This document shows, in pieces, positions 26,585 through 39,009 of a stretch of 64,000 nt of DNA. Origin of the DNA: Solibacillus silvestris (GTDB taxonomy: Bacteria; Bacillota; Bacilli; Bacillales_A; Planococcaceae); the NCBI GenBank assembly GCA_001586195.1, contig CP014609.1, positions 2,632,501-2,696,500 on the forward strand. The letters are read 5' to 3'. Position 1 is the first letter of the stretch; the number at the start of each line of letters is the position of its first letter. The translations under genes were made by a program, and so were the position numbers. Below the pieces are notes generated by a model that saw only the letters and a program-made list of their open reading frames with translations, did no database searches and was not told where the DNA came from.

Positions 26585-26851
26585 ATGGAAAGATTTTTCT
26601 TATATGATGATGTAGAAGATACAAAAACGCGCTTCGTCAGCTTTGCCGGAAAAACACAGCGTTATGATTTAGCCATATTACAAAGTAGTCGCTTTTTCGG
26701 AAAAGTGCTCGTCCTTGATATTCAGTTTGGGCGTTTTGCCATCATTGGAGCAGATGATGTGGAAGAGCCAGGTTATTTAGAGCATGTATATAACCGTACA
26801 GAAGAAGAGACGGAAGACTTACGAGAATACTTGCGTGAACTATTAAGCTAA
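26585..26851 (+). CDS. DUF3055-like protein
   Basis: An 88-aa acidic cytosolic protein. MERFFLYDDVEDTKTRFVSF at the start, then a beta-rich FGKVLVLDIQFGRFAIIG segment, match DUF3055 of Firmicutes as I recall it. Function is unknown. I chose ATG 26585 because GGAAGGGG lies 11 nt upstream; the open frame extends further but overlaps the divergent yutE leader. A bidirectional terminator follows. Confidence 0.7.
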   Translation: MERFFLYDDVEDTKTRFVSFAGKTQRYDLAILQSSRFFGKVLVLDIQFGRFAIIGADDVEEPGYLEHVYNRTEEETEDLREYLRELLS

Positions 26852-26887
26852 AAAAGAGGGGGCGCTATACAACGCCTCCTCTTTTGT
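26850..26887. terminator. Bidirectional intrinsic terminator
   Basis: AAAAGAGGGGGCG pairs with CGCCTCCTCTTTT around an 8-nt loop. It separates the DUF3055-like gene from convergent yutD. Confidence 0.85.
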
Positions 26888-26890
26888 TCG

Positions 26891-27238
26891 TTATTCAACT
26901 GTTTCCACTGGCTCTTCTGCCTCGGTTTGTTGTGCGATTATTGGTTCTTTCTTTTGCTCTGGTGCACGGCCTGTTTTATGAACTATAAAATAGGCGCATC
27001 CAAAATTACAATATTCATACAAATAGTCTTGAATCGTGCTAATTTTTGTATCAAACGTGGATTTTTGATTTTTGTCATCAAAAAATCCTTTTAAACGTAG
27101 CTGACCGTAACCCCAGTCCCCTACAATATAATCATATTTCGTCAATATATCTGAGTATCGTGCGATAAATGCATCTTCTTGAAAGCCTTCCCGCACATTT
27201 TCGATCACTTCATAAGCATACCCATCTGCAATAATCAA
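26891..27238 (-). CDS. yutD: DUF1027 family protein YutD
   Basis: A 115-aa cytosolic protein. GFQEDAFIARYSDILTKYDY and DWGYGQLRLKGFFDD are the conserved DUF1027 segments, and YLYEYCNFGCAYF is the C-terminal Cys motif. Function is unknown. The acidic Ala/Glu-rich tail after residue 95 is variable. I favour TTG 27238 (eight bases after AGGTGG) over GTG 27250, which abuts the ribosome-binding site. Confidence 0.8.
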   Translation of the reverse strand: MIIADGYAYEVIENVREGFQEDAFIARYSDILTKYDYIVGDWGYGQLRLKGFFDDKNQKSTFDTKISTIQDYLYEYCNFGCAYFIVHKTGRAPEQKKEPIIAQQTEAEEPVETVE

Positions 27239-27392
27239 ACTAGACACCACCTATCTATTTCCATGTTAATGAATATTGAAGATGAAAGCAATATTCACAA
27301 CAAATTTTGTAGGTAAATATGGTGAAATCAGCTATAGTCCGTCTTTCAGCAAGTATTATTATACTCGCCAAAATAAGTTGAACGTCTATTTT

Positions 27393-28304
27393 CTACAATG
27401 TAACACTTGATTGTTTTGCTGCATTCACTTGTTCATCCGCATGGTAACTACTGCGTACTAATGGACCTGCCTCACAATGACTGAAGCCTTTTTCCATAGC
27501 GATTTTACGCAGCTTGCCAAACTCGATTGGAGAGTAATATTTTTTTACTGGCAAATGTTTTTTCGTAGGCTGTAAATATTGACCGATTGTCATAATATCA
27601 ACATTGTTTGCACGCAAGTCATCCATTACTTCATAAATTTCCTCTAACGTTTCTCCTAAGCCAATCATTAAAGAAGATTTTGTCGGAATAGTTGGCTGCA
27701 TTTCTTTTGCTCTGCGTAAAAATTCCAGTGAACGGTCATATGTCGCTTTTGCCCGAACACGTGGTGTCAAACTGCGTACTGTTTCGATATTATGGTTTAA
27801 AATATCCGGCTTTGCATCCATCAGAATGCGTAAACTTTCTTCACGGCCGCTTAAGTCGGATGGTAGTACTTCAACAGAAGTTAACGGACTTTTACGGCGA
27901 ATTGCACGCACCGTTTCCGCCAATACTTCCGCACCCCCGTCTTTCAGATCATCACGTGCTACCATTGTAATAACAACATGTTTTAAGTTCATTAACGCAA
28001 CGGAATCTGCAACGCGTTCCGGTTCTGCCAAATCCAATTCATTAGGCAATCCTGTTTTAACTGCACAGAAACGACATGCCCGCGTACATACAGAACCTAA
28101 AATCATCATTGTTGCTGTACGACGCTCGCCCCAGCATTCGTGAATATTCGGGCAGCGAGCTTCTTCACATACCGTATGCAAATTATTGTCTCGCATTAAT
28201 TTTTTTAATGCTTTGTATTCGTCATTGGTATTTAGCTTAATTTTTAGCCACTCTGGTTTGCGTAAGTGCTCTTCCCTCGGATTAGTTGGTTTACAAGATG
28301 TCAT
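27393..28304 (-). CDS. lipA: Lipoyl synthase (radical SAM)
   Basis: A 303-aa radical-SAM enzyme that inserts two sulfurs into octanoyl groups to make lipoate. The auxiliary 4Fe-4S cluster motif [12 protein letters not shown] (about residues 41-52) and the radical-SAM motif CTRACRFC (about 67-74) are intact, and the C-terminal [10 protein letters not shown] contains the conserved cluster-ligand serine. It starts at ATG 28304, 8 nt after GGGGAG. It depends on the Suf/Nfu system encoded nearby, and GcvH in this window is one of its clients. Confidence 0.96.
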   Translation of the reverse strand: MTSCKPTNPREEHLRKPEWLKIKLNTNDEYKALKKLMRDNNLHTVCEEARCPNIHECWGERRTATMMILGSVCTRACRFCAVKTGLPNELDLAEPERVADSVALMNLKHVVITMVARDDLKDGGAEVLAETVRAIRRKSPLTSVEVLPSDLSGREESLRILMDAKPDILNHNIETVRSLTPRVRAKATYDRSLEFLRRAKEMQPTIPTKSSLMIGLGETLEEIYEVMDDLRANNVDIMTIGQYLQPTKKHLPVKKYYSPIEFGKLRKIAMEKGFSHCEAGPLVRSSYHADEQVNAAKQSSVTL

Positions 28305-28417
28305 GTCATTTACTCCCCTCACTCAAATGCTACGATGTTTCTGATGTCAGATTATCATATTAACTACTTTCCAACAACAGAGTATTCTTATTATTTAAAT
28401 TTATCATAATTAAGTTA

Positions 28418-29188
28418 CTATTCGTAAGGGATTGGTACTTCAATAGACGGCTGTGCTCCTTCACCTGCACTGTAAATATGCGGCACTGTCCCTCTTACTA
28501 AACCGATTGCAATTGGGATTTTCTGTTCGACCGATGCAGACTTACTGGCAAATGGTACAATAATCTGGACATTAACACCAATCAGTAAATTTACTTCTAC
28601 AATTGCATTATTTATGCCAAATTCACTTACTGTTGACTCAACATTACTATTTACATTACCAATAATGTGAAAGCGAATCGGTATTTTAGGTCCTAAATTT
28701 CCGATAATCGGAAGGTTTAATGCCTGCCCTAACGGTACGAAAAATACGATTCCGTCTCCTGCTTCCATTTTACCTACGTCATATTCCACATTTTCCAAAT
28801 TTGGCAAATGTGATAAATCTCCATTTTCGGCCTGTTCTAAATACTCTTTTACTAATGTTGTCGTTTCTGCACGCACTTGGTTAATTATTTCCGTATTAAA
28901 TTTTGTCGTAATCATATCGTCTGACTGTGTAGGTAAATCAACGATGACATCATTTACATCAAGTACACTCGATGTTCTGGAATTAATTGCTTTACTCACG
29001 ACATACGAAGCTACTTTATGTGTTTGAACTTCCGCGTACTGCAAATAGGTTGGCATTAATCTGCCGTTCATGACATATATACTAAGACAAACCATGCCGA
29101 TAATACTGACGATGACGATCGTTACGACATTATGCATTTTGCCTTTTTTCCTGCCATAGGAATTCCACTTTCTTTTACGAAAACGCAA
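28418..29188 (-). CDS. yunB: Sporulation protein YunB
   Basis: A 256-aa protein with a basic N-terminus (residues 1-18), one transmembrane helix (about 19-40) and a large extracytoplasmic domain containing FNTEIINQVRAETTTLV and the hydrophobic PLGQALNLPIIGNLGPKIPI region. B. subtilis YunB is needed for normal spore formation; the molecular role is not clear. The start is TTG 29188, 8 nt after AGGAGG. That ribosome-binding site is buried in a terminator-like hairpin after the HD-GYP gene. Confidence 0.88.
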   Translation of the reverse strand: MRFRKRKWNSYGRKKGKMHNVVTIVIVSIIGMVCLSIYVMNGRLMPTYLQYAEVQTHKVASYVVSKAINSRTSSVLDVNDVIVDLPTQSDDMITTKFNTEIINQVRAETTTLVKEYLEQAENGDLSHLPNLENVEYDVGKMEAGDGIVFFVPLGQALNLPIIGNLGPKIPIRFHIIGNVNSNVESTVSEFGINNAIVEVNLLIGVNVQIIVPFASKSASVEQKIPIAIGLVRGTVPHIYSAGEGAQPSIEVPIPYE

Positions 29189-29230
29189 AAAAAATCCTCC
29201 TTCCCATAAAATATGAGAAGAAAGATTTTT
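29189..29230 (-). promoter_or_regulatory. Terminator-like hairpin containing the yunB ribosome-binding site
   Basis: On the minus strand AATCTTTCTTCTCAT pairs throughout (with G-U pairs) with ATGGGAAGGAGGATT, followed by eight T residues. The 3' arm contains AGGAGG, the yunB ribosome-binding site. It can act as a terminator for the HD-GYP gene and as a translation block on yunB. Confidence 0.7.
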
Positions 29231-30333
29231 TATTCAATATTTCCCTCAAAATCCACATCAACTTTTTTAATATCGACTGTCGGGTAATCACTTAAACATA
29301 GTTCATATGTAGCGCCCAGTATTTTGCCGTTTTCTTGGAAAATACGGATCCAAGGTCGTGTCACATCAACAAGATTTTGCTTCGATACAATTCCACGTCG
29401 GCCATCTGTGAGCAACACAATTGTACCATTTGCATAGTGGACTACGCTCCGTCTGAATGCCTCCATTACCTTTGCATCAAAAAGCTTCCCATTACCTTTG
29501 TCAATGATTGCAATCGCTTCTGAAGGCAACATTTTCTTTCGGTAAATGCGATTCGATGTCAATGCATCAAATACATCTGCAACAGCGATGATTTTTGCAA
29601 ACGGATGAATTTCATTGTTAATAATCCCCCGTGGATAACCGCTTCCATCGATTCGTTCATGGTGTTGGAAAGCGCAATGTGCTACGAGCAATGATACTGA
29701 ATGTAAGTTGCGTAATAAATCAAATCCGTAGCGTGCATGATTCTTCATCTCTTCATATTCTTCATCCGTTAAGTTGCCCGGCTTTAGTAAAATATCAGGT
29801 GAAATAAGCAGCTTCCCCACATCATGTAAAATTGCCCCAATTCCAATTAATCGTATATCTTCGTAAGAATAGCCCATTTCTTTAGCAATTGCGATTGAAT
29901 ACAGTGCTACTTGGAATGAATGCTGATAAATATATTTATCATATAAATACGCATCTGTCAGCACCATTAATACTTCCTCGCTATTTACGATGGCATTCAT
30001 AATATCATCGACAATTAAGCCAATCACTTTGGACTGTTGATCCAGTACATAGGATGCCTGATCCCGTTTAGCTTTTTTTACATTTTCGAATGATTTAGTC
30101 ATATTTTTTACGGCTTCCATTCTTTTTAACGGAGCAATCGTTTCTTCTATTTCAATTCCTGCTGATAGTTTATCATCAATGTATAAATAATGAATATTCA
30201 GCTCTCGCAGCCTTTCAATAATTCGGCTTGTTACAACGACGTTTTTGTGAAGCAGTGGATGGCCGGCTTCATTCCAGATAGTCCTGCCGACCGCCATACC
30301 TTCTTTCAAAACATTTATCGATATTAATCGCAT
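29230..30333 (-). CDS. HD-GYP domain protein (putative c-di-GMP phosphodiesterase)
   Basis: A 367-aa cytosolic protein. An N-terminal DUF3391-like segment (about residues 1-90) precedes an HD-GYP domain (about 125-300). The metal-binding HD pair is in ILHDVGKLLI (about 167-176), and the HHERIDGSGYP motif follows at about 216-226, so the catalytic residues look intact. It is predicted to hydrolyse c-di-GMP. A C-terminal extension of about 70 residues forms a small beta-rich domain. With the degenerate EAL protein it makes two c-di-GMP-type proteins in the window. It is upstream of yunB across a hairpin. Confidence 0.88.
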   Translation of the reverse strand: MRLISINVLKEGMAVGRTIWNEAGHPLLHKNVVVTSRIIERLRELNIHYLYIDDKLSAGIEIEETIAPLKRMEAVKNMTKSFENVKKAKRDQASYVLDQQSKVIGLIVDDIMNAIVNSEEVLMVLTDAYLYDKYIYQHSFQVALYSIAIAKEMGYSYEDIRLIGIGAILHDVGKLLISPDILLKPGNLTDEEYEEMKNHARYGFDLLRNLHSVSLLVAHCAFQHHERIDGSGYPRGIINNEIHPFAKIIAVADVFDALTSNRIYRKKMLPSEAIAIIDKGNGKLFDAKVMEAFRRSVVHYANGTIVLLTDGRRGIVSKQNLVDVTRPWIRIFQENGKILGATYELCLSDYPTVDIKKVDVDFEGNIE

Positions 30334-30397
30334 CTATATTTATTTCTCCATTCTACTATTACGTTCATTATATAATTGGAAAGGGGGTTTTGGAAGA

Positions 30398-31762
30398 TTA
30401 CTGAAACTTTTTCATACAATAATTTTTAAAAACATCCCGGATAAATTCCGGTAGAAAATATTGTTTCTTGGCATATTTAAAGCTAGGGAAAAAATACCCG
30501 AATGTAAAGAGATCCAGTGTTGCTAAACGGTAGATCCGATCCGGTTCCATAAGTTTCCCGTTAATATATAATTCGCGCTGCTTCGTCATCTCAATACCAT
30601 AATTCAATATTTTCCCGAAAATAACGCCTCTAAAGCCAAGACCTTTTAATTCAAGACGTGGCCAATCTTCGTTTTCGGATTGAGTAAAAATTTCTTTTAA
30701 TTCATTACCTGTTATTTGCACAACACATATATTTATCGGATGGGGAAAAATTTTATGAATATCATATGTAGAAATTAACCCTTTACGTAGTGGTTCGACA
30801 AAAATTCCAGCATTGAACATGACACAATCCGCTTCTGTATAATCATACATACACTCTGCAAATAAATCCGATAATTGGGAACGATGGAACCATTCTTTAT
30901 TGTATGGTTTCGTTAATGTAAAAATAGGTTTTTCCAAAATAGCCTTTGCTTCTTTTTGAAGATTGGACAACCACTGTTCTTCTTCTTCGACTGTTGGTAA
31001 AAGAGCGTTTTCAAATAGGCGATCTGATTTTTCTACTACTTTCCGGGACGCGTGGTCAAATTCCACCGTTAACTGACCGGTATACTGGCCAAATTTCCCG
31101 CCTCCTGTTAAAAGGACATTATTTTCCACTTGACCTTTTTCAAACACATGATGTGTGTGCGAACCGAAGATCACATCGATAATCGGACATTCCTGTGCCA
31201 GCAATTCATCTTCAGTTATCCCTAAATGTGATAAACAAACGATTATATCCGCATGTTTTTTTAATTCAAAGGCCAGCTTTACAAGCTCTGTACGCGGGTT
31301 TGTTACGTTCCACCCAAGTTCCTTATAGAAAAGATCAAACGGGGCTGTCGCAGCTATTACGGCTATTTTCGTGCCGTACTGGGTAGTTAATATTGTGTAT
31401 GGCTTCATCCAACTTGGATTTTCTTCTGACTGGGAATATAGATTTGCGACAACTACTTCGAACTGTGCGTCATCATATAATTGATAGAGCAAATTATAGG
31501 AAAGCGTTATGCCTTCATTGTTTCCAATTGTCACAACATCATAATCAGCATCGTTTAACATTTTGATATTACCTTTACCTAGTGTTGCCTCTGTATATAA
31601 ATTCGAACGATCCAAATGATCCCCTAAATCGACCAGAAAGCTCGTTTCGCCTTTTTCGGCCAGTATTTGACGTTGTATTTGAATAAACGACTGACTGCGC
31701 TTCCAGTACGTAAAATGACTATGCAAATCATTCGTATGGAATATATGAATTATTTCTCGCAC
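30398..31762 (-). CDS. yunD: YunD-like metallophosphatase / 5'-nucleotidase family
   Basis: A 454-aa bimetallic phosphoesterase. The N-terminal calcineurin-like domain carries HTNDLHSHF (residues 9-17), VDLGDHLDRSN, TIGNNEG (in place of the usual GNHE) and GSHTHHVFEKG. The C-terminal 5_nucleotid_C domain has MFNAGIF. No signal peptide is visible, unlike secreted 5'-nucleotidases, so it is probably cytosolic. The substrate is unknown. The His to Asn change in GNHE may alter metal binding. Position next to yunF agrees with B. subtilis. Confidence 0.85.
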   Translation of the reverse strand: MREIIHIFHTNDLHSHFTYWKRSQSFIQIQRQILAEKGETSFLVDLGDHLDRSNLYTEATLGKGNIKMLNDADYDVVTIGNNEGITLSYNLLYQLYDDAQFEVVVANLYSQSEENPSWMKPYTILTTQYGTKIAVIAATAPFDLFYKELGWNVTNPRTELVKLAFELKKHADIIVCLSHLGITEDELLAQECPIIDVIFGSHTHHVFEKGQVENNVLLTGGGKFGQYTGQLTVEFDHASRKVVEKSDRLFENALLPTVEEEEQWLSNLQKEAKAILEKPIFTLTKPYNKEWFHRSQLSDLFAECMYDYTEADCVMFNAGIFVEPLRKGLISTYDIHKIFPHPINICVVQITGNELKEIFTQSENEDWPRLELKGLGFRGVIFGKILNYGIEMTKQRELYINGKLMEPDRIYRLATLDLFTFGYFFPSFKYAKKQYFLPEFIRDVFKNYCMKKFQ

Positions 31763-31787
31763 TTTTGCATTGCCACCTCACTCTTCG

Positions 31788-32639
31788 TTATTCTTCAAAA
31801 AGACCTAATTGCTTTGGTGCTAAACCATCAAATTCAAGATCAAGAATTTGCTGCATTCGTTTTGCGTTTTTTGCGGCATGCCCTCCGGAATTATTATTAA
31901 ATAATACGAAGACATGTTTTGATTGGCGAGCCAGAAATTTTATTTCTTCTGCAAGTTTTTGCAGTTCTTCTTCATTATAATCATATAAAAAACGTACTTT
32001 TCGCCAGTTCTCCCCATGGCCTATATTTCGCCAGCCATGTACATTGCGCCCATGGATACGTATGAGCACTTTCTCATCAGTAGCAATTGGAACAAAAGGG
32101 ACCGAGCCGCTTCCTGCTTGCGGTTCATCACAGACTGTATGAATCAATTGATGGTCTCTTAAAAATTGCACTGTCTTCTCTCTCATTTGAGGGCTGTACC
32201 AAGTTTGATTGCGAAACTCAATAGCAATAGAATACCCTTGTAATTGTTGCTTTATATATCGGATATATTGAACATTTTTACCTTGGCAGTCAAACCAAGG
32301 AGGAAATTGAACAAGAACCATTGCAAGCTTACCATGCTTTTTAAATGTATCCGCACAATTGCGAAATGCGTTGAACATATCATTTTTCGTCTCAAATGGC
32401 AGTTCATCGCGTAAATGACCTGTCATGCCCTGATAAGCCTTCACGACAAATTGAAAAGTATCCGGGGTATCCTTGCACCATTTTTCAACATTTGCCGGTG
32501 ATGGTATTGCGTAAAAGGATGTATCTAATTCTACGACAGGGAAATGCCCGCTATAATCAAACAATTTATCTTTTGCGGCAGTAACTTCACTATATACTTC
32601 CGGGTGATCTCCCCAACCAGTTAAGCCGATTGAAATCAT
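31788..32639 (-). CDS. yunF: DUF72 family TIM-barrel protein YunF
   Basis: A 283-aa cytosolic protein of the DUF72 family. ISIGLTGWGDHPEVY opens the barrel, VVELDTSFYAIPS (about residues 35-47) is the conserved DUF72 motif, and FRNQTWY (about 142-148), RIHGRN and VLFNNNSGGHA are further matches. Function is unknown. It starts at ATG 32639 and may form a transcription unit with yunD 25 bp downstream. Confidence 0.85.
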   Translation of the reverse strand: MISIGLTGWGDHPEVYSEVTAAKDKLFDYSGHFPVVELDTSFYAIPSPANVEKWCKDTPDTFQFVVKAYQGMTGHLRDELPFETKNDMFNAFRNCADTFKKHGKLAMVLVQFPPWFDCQGKNVQYIRYIKQQLQGYSIAIEFRNQTWYSPQMREKTVQFLRDHQLIHTVCDEPQAGSGSVPFVPIATDEKVLIRIHGRNVHGWRNIGHGENWRKVRFLYDYNEEELQKLAEEIKFLARQSKHVFVLFNNNSGGHAAKNAKRMQQILDLEFDGLAPKQLGLFEE

Positions 32640-32747
32640 CGTTCTTCACCTCTCTAGCATTGTATAATACCTTACCCGTTTCGATGTTCATTCATTGCAA
32701 AACACTACATTTCCTATCATAATAATAGAAAAAAGGAGGACAAGTTT

Positions 32748-33062
32748 ATGCATATTTTACAATCAACTGAGGAATTTGAGCAATTTAAAAGCAGTACAGC
32801 CGTAATTTTCGAATTTACAGCGGACTGGTGCGGGGACTGCCGTTTTATTGATCCGTTTATGCCGGAAGTTGTAGAAAAATTCCCGGAGTATACATTTGTT
32901 AAAGTAGACCGCGATAAGTTTTTAGATTTATGTATTGATTTAGGAATTATCGGCATCCCTAGCTTTTTAGCTTATGAAAACGGCATCGAGCTTGGACGTT
33001 TCGTCAGCAAAGACCGTAAAACTCAACAGGAAATTGAAAGTTTTATTTCTAATTTAAAATAG
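32748..33062 (+). CDS. Thioredoxin-family protein with CGDC active site
   Basis: A 104-aa cytosolic thioredoxin-fold protein. The active site is WCGDC (about residues 27-31) and the cis-proline is in GIIGIPSFL. It is predicted to exchange thiols; the partner is unknown. It resembles another thioredoxin in this window, at 56899, with a CPDC site, so the two are probable paralogues. It starts at ATG 32748 after AAAGGAGGA. A terminator follows. Confidence 0.85.
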   Translation: MHILQSTEEFEQFKSSTAVIFEFTADWCGDCRFIDPFMPEVVEKFPEYTFVKVDRDKFLDLCIDLGIIGIPSFLAYENGIELGRFVSKDRKTQQEIESFISNLK

Positions 33063-33063
33063 A

Positions 33064-33106
33064 AAAAAGCTTCAAACGCATTAATAGTCGTTTGAAGCTA
33101 TTTTAA
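33064..33106. terminator. Intrinsic terminator after the CGDC thioredoxin
   Basis: AGCTTCAAACG and CGTTTGAAGCT form a perfect 11-bp stem, followed by ATTTTAAT. It also ends the convergent 47-residue ORF, whose stop lies next to it. Confidence 0.8.
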
Positions 33107-33108
33107 TA

Positions 33109-33252
33109 TTATTTAATAATACCTTCATGCTCTTCATTTTTCATAACCTTACCGTTCTTCTTTTCCCCTAAAGCCCAAAAAGTGAGTACTACCGCAACTA
33201 CCACTACAGTACCAGGAACCCCTAAAGCTATTGGCCAAAATAAGTTATCCAT
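33109..33252 (-). CDS. 47-residue single-pass membrane peptide
   Basis: A short reading frame of 47 codons. MDNLFWPIALGVPGTVVVVA begins the peptide; residues 6-28 form one hydrophobic helix and a charged, lysine/glutamate-rich tail follows. It starts at ATG 33252 after AAAGGAGCGAC, a strong ribosome-binding site, and ends at a terminator. No homologue is recognised. It could be a small accessory subunit or a stress peptide; this is unknown. Confidence 0.7.
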   Translation of the reverse strand: MDNLFWPIALGVPGTVVVVAVVLTFWALGEKKNGKVMKNEEHEGIIK

Positions 33253-33387
33253 TTTGTCGCTCCTTTATATCATTCTCTAAATCCATTATTCCATCTAATA
33301 CAATTATTGTAAATGAATACTCCACGCTTTCTGAAATCTTTCTAGTAAACCTTTGTATTTCTTCACGAATTCAACACAATTATATAC

Positions 33388-33430
33388 AAAAAAAGCACCT
33401 GACTCCAACTTAGGTTGGAGGCAAGTGCCT
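33388..33430 (-). terminator. Intrinsic terminator after sufB
   Basis: On the minus strand GCACTTGCCTCCAA pairs with TTGGAGTCAGGTGC (one mismatch and one wobble), followed by TTTTTTT. It ends the suf operon. Confidence 0.85.
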
Positions 33431-33439
33431 CATAGATTA

Positions 33440-34837
33440 TTATCCGATTGAACCTTCCATCTCGAACTTGATTAGACGGTTCATTTCTACTGCGTATTCC
33501 ATTGGTAATTCTTTTGTGAAAGGCTCGATGAAGCCCATTACGATCATTTCTGTCGCTTCTTCTTCAGAAACACCACGGCTCATTAAGTAGAATAATTGCT
33601 CTTCAGATACTTTTGAAACTTTCGCTTCGTGCTCTAAAGATACATTATCATTTAAGATTTCGTTGTATGGAATTGTATCAGAAGTAGATTCGTTATCCAT
33701 GATTAATGTGTCACATTCGATATTCGAACGTGCACCTTTTGCATTTTTACCGAATTTCACTTGACCCATGTAAGTTACTTTACCACCTTGCTTAGCAATC
33801 GATTTAGAAACGATTGTTGAAGATGTGTTTGGTGCTAAGTGAATCATTTTCGCACCAGCGTGTTGGTGTTGGCCTTTACCTGCAATGGCAATTGATAATG
33901 TCATACCACGTGCACCTTCACCTTTAAGAATACAAGCAGGGTATTTCATCGTTAATTTTGAACCGATGTTACCGTCGATCCATTCCATTGTACCGTTTTC
34001 TTCAACAACTGTACGTTTTGTAACAAGGTTATAAACGTTGTTTGCCCAGTTTTGAATCGTTGTGTAACGGCAGTAAGCGTTCTTTTTAACGATGATTTCT
34101 ACTACAGCCGAGTGTAGAGAGTTTGTTGTGTAAACAGGCGCTGTACAACCTTCTACGTAGTGTACAGAAGCATCTTCGTCTACGATGATTAGCGTACGCT
34201 CGAATTGACCCATGTTTTCAGAGTTAATACGGAAGTATGCTTGTAATGGTGTGTCTAATTTAACGCCTTTAGGCATATAAATAAATGAACCACCAGACCA
34301 AACTGCAGAGTTTAATGCTGCGAATTTGTTATCTGTATAAGGGATTACTGTACCCCAGTGTTTTTTGAAGATTTCTTCGTTTTCTTTTAATGCTGAGTCA
34401 GTATCTTTGAAGACAATCCCTAAATCTGTAAGGTCTTGCTTCATATTGTGGTAAACTACTTCAGATTCATACTGAGCAGATACACCTGCAAGATATTTTT
34501 GTTCAGCTTCCGGAATACCTAATTTATCGAATGTCGCTTTGATTTCTTCAGGTACTTCATCCCAAGAACGTTCTGTTGCTTCAGATGGTTTTACGTAATA
34601 CGTAATTTCATCGAAGTTTAATGATGCAAGGTCACCACCCCATTGTGGCATTGGCATTTCATAGAATTTTTCAAGAGCTTTTAAGCGGTAGTCAAGCATC
34701 CACTGTGGCTCTTCCTTCATACTTGAGATTTCACGAACGATATCTGCTGTTAGTCCACGTTCAGAACGGAAAATTGATACGTCCTTATCATGGAAGCCAT
34801 ACTTGTAATCGCCGATTTCAGGCATTTTTTTAGCCAT
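33440..34837 (-). CDS. sufB: Fe-S cluster assembly protein SufB
   Basis: A 465-aa core subunit of the SufBCD scaffold on which Fe-S clusters are built from SufS/SufU sulfur. The beta-helix core, the scaffold cysteine in [10 protein letters not shown] (about residue 380) and the conserved terminal region [20 protein letters not shown] are present. It starts at ATG 34837, 5 nt after GGAGGAG; an ATG six codons earlier overlaps the ribosome-binding site. It is the last gene of the sufCDSUB operon and is followed by a terminator. Confidence 0.97.
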   Translation of the reverse strand: MAKKMPEIGDYKYGFHDKDVSIFRSERGLTADIVREISSMKEEPQWMLDYRLKALEKFYEMPMPQWGGDLASLNFDEITYYVKPSEATERSWDEVPEEIKATFDKLGIPEAEQKYLAGVSAQYESEVVYHNMKQDLTDLGIVFKDTDSALKENEEIFKKHWGTVIPYTDNKFAALNSAVWSGGSFIYMPKGVKLDTPLQAYFRINSENMGQFERTLIIVDEDASVHYVEGCTAPVYTTNSLHSAVVEIIVKKNAYCRYTTIQNWANNVYNLVTKRTVVEENGTMEWIDGNIGSKLTMKYPACILKGEGARGMTLSIAIAGKGQHQHAGAKMIHLAPNTSSTIVSKSIAKQGGKVTYMGQVKFGKNAKGARSNIECDTLIMDNESTSDTIPYNEILNDNVSLEHEAKVSKVSEEQLFYLMSRGVSEEEATEMIVMGFIEPFTKELPMEYAVEMNRLIKFEMEGSIG

Positions 34838-34907
34838 GTTGTCTCCTCCGTTCATCTAATGAGAAGTGCTAAAATGTGCATGACACACACTTTAGCCTTA
34901 CTACTAT

Positions 34908-37874
<2,967 letters not shown>

Positions 37875-37892
37875 CTTCGTCGTCCTCCTTTA

Positions 37893-38672
37893 TTATGCTT
37901 CTGTTACTTCTTCTGTATCTTCAATACCTAGTTCAGCTTTAATCCACTCATAACCTTCTGCTTCAAGGCGTTGTGCTAATTCAGCACCACCTGATTTTAC
38001 AACTTTACCTTGCATCATTACGTGAACATGGTCAGGTGTGATGTAGTTTAATAAACGTTGGTAGTGAGTGATCATTAAGCAGCCAAAGCCTTCGCCGCGC
38101 ATTTCGTTAATACCTTTAGAAACTACTTTTAATGCATCGATATCTAAACCAGAGTCGATTTCATCTAAAATACCGAAAGTTGGTTTGATCATCATCATTT
38201 GTAGAATTTCGTTACGCTTTTTCTCACCACCAGAGAAACCTTCATTTAAGTAACGTTGTGACATTTCTTCAGGCATTTCCAGGAATTCCATTGTTTTATC
38301 TAATTCACGGATGAATTTCATTAATGAGATTTCTTGTCCTTCTTCACGACGAGCGTTAATCGCTGAACGTAAGAAGTCTGCGTTTGTTACACCAGGAATT
38401 TCAGATGGATATTGCATAGCAAGGAATAAACCAGCTTGTGCACGCTCATCTACTTCCATTTCTAATACGTTTTCGCCATCAAGGTAGATTTCGCCTGATG
38501 TTACTTCATATTTTGGGTGACCCATAATTGCAGAAGCTAATGTCGATTTACCAGTACCGTTAGGACCCATGATCGCATGTACTTCGTTTGTATTGATAGT
38601 AAGATTTACACCTTTTAAAATCTCTTTTCCGTCGATTTCAACGTGAAGATCTTTAATTTCTAATGTTGACAT
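37893..38672 (-). CDS. sufC: Fe-S cluster assembly ATPase SufC
   Basis: A 259-aa ABC-type ATPase that powers conformational change in SufBCD. Walker A is GPNGTGKST (about residues 36-44), the signature motif reads FSGGEKKR (about 146-153), and Walker B is [12 protein letters not shown] (about 166-177). The first gene of the operon, it starts at ATG 38672 after TTTGGAGGT. Confidence 0.97.
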   Translation of the reverse strand: MSTLEIKDLHVEIDGKEILKGVNLTINTNEVHAIMGPNGTGKSTLASAIMGHPKYEVTSGEIYLDGENVLEMEVDERAQAGLFLAMQYPSEIPGVTNADFLRSAINARREEGQEISLMKFIRELDKTMEFLEMPEEMSQRYLNEGFSGGEKKRNEILQMMMIKPTFGILDEIDSGLDIDALKVVSKGINEMRGEGFGCLMITHYQRLLNYITPDHVHVMMQGKVVKSGGAELAQRLEAEGYEWIKAELGIEDTEEVTEA

Positions 38673-38960
38673 TAAATTACCTCCAAATATTCATTTGCAT
38701 ACTTTCTGTACGCCAAATTAAGTTCATTACCAATCTTACCCGAAATGAATGTTGGTTGCAAATAGTTTAGAATGATTTTAATTAAAAAATGTCTGTCATT
38801 CTTGTAAAACGCTTTACTGCAGTTTATTTCTACTATTTAAATAGTAATAATTCAGCTTTCCATTTTTTCAATAGCAATCCATTAATTGAGAATCAATTTC
38901 ACTTATTCGAATGATTGATTCTATATTTCCCCAAAAATATTTAAAGTTGAGGCATAACTT
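38673..38960. promoter_or_regulatory. suf operon 5' region with palindromes
   Basis: 288 bp upstream of sufC, AT-rich, that must hold the suf promoter. It contains a perfect 16-bp palindrome, TACTATTTAAATAGTA (38831-38846), and a 5-3-5 palindrome, ATTGAGAATCAAT (38885-38897). Neither matches a known Fur box closely. No short ORF is evident. Confidence 0.5.
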
Positions 38961-39001
38961 AAAAACGTCATTTTTCTCCAGGAGAAAAATGACGTTTTTT
39001 G
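38961..39001 (-). terminator. Hairpin terminator downstream of gltB
   Basis: AAAAACGTCATTTTTCTCC and its exact complement GGAGAAAAATGACGTTTTT form a long hairpin with essentially no loop. The A-run and T-run allow function in either direction. It lies beyond the 108-bp repeat that follows gltB. Confidence 0.8.
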
Positions 39002-39009
39002 ATGTGCGT

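Noticed and set aside
38885-38897. Fur box upstream of suf.
   Set aside because: ATTGAGAATCAAT does not match the 7-1-7 TGATAATNATTATCA pattern closely enough.
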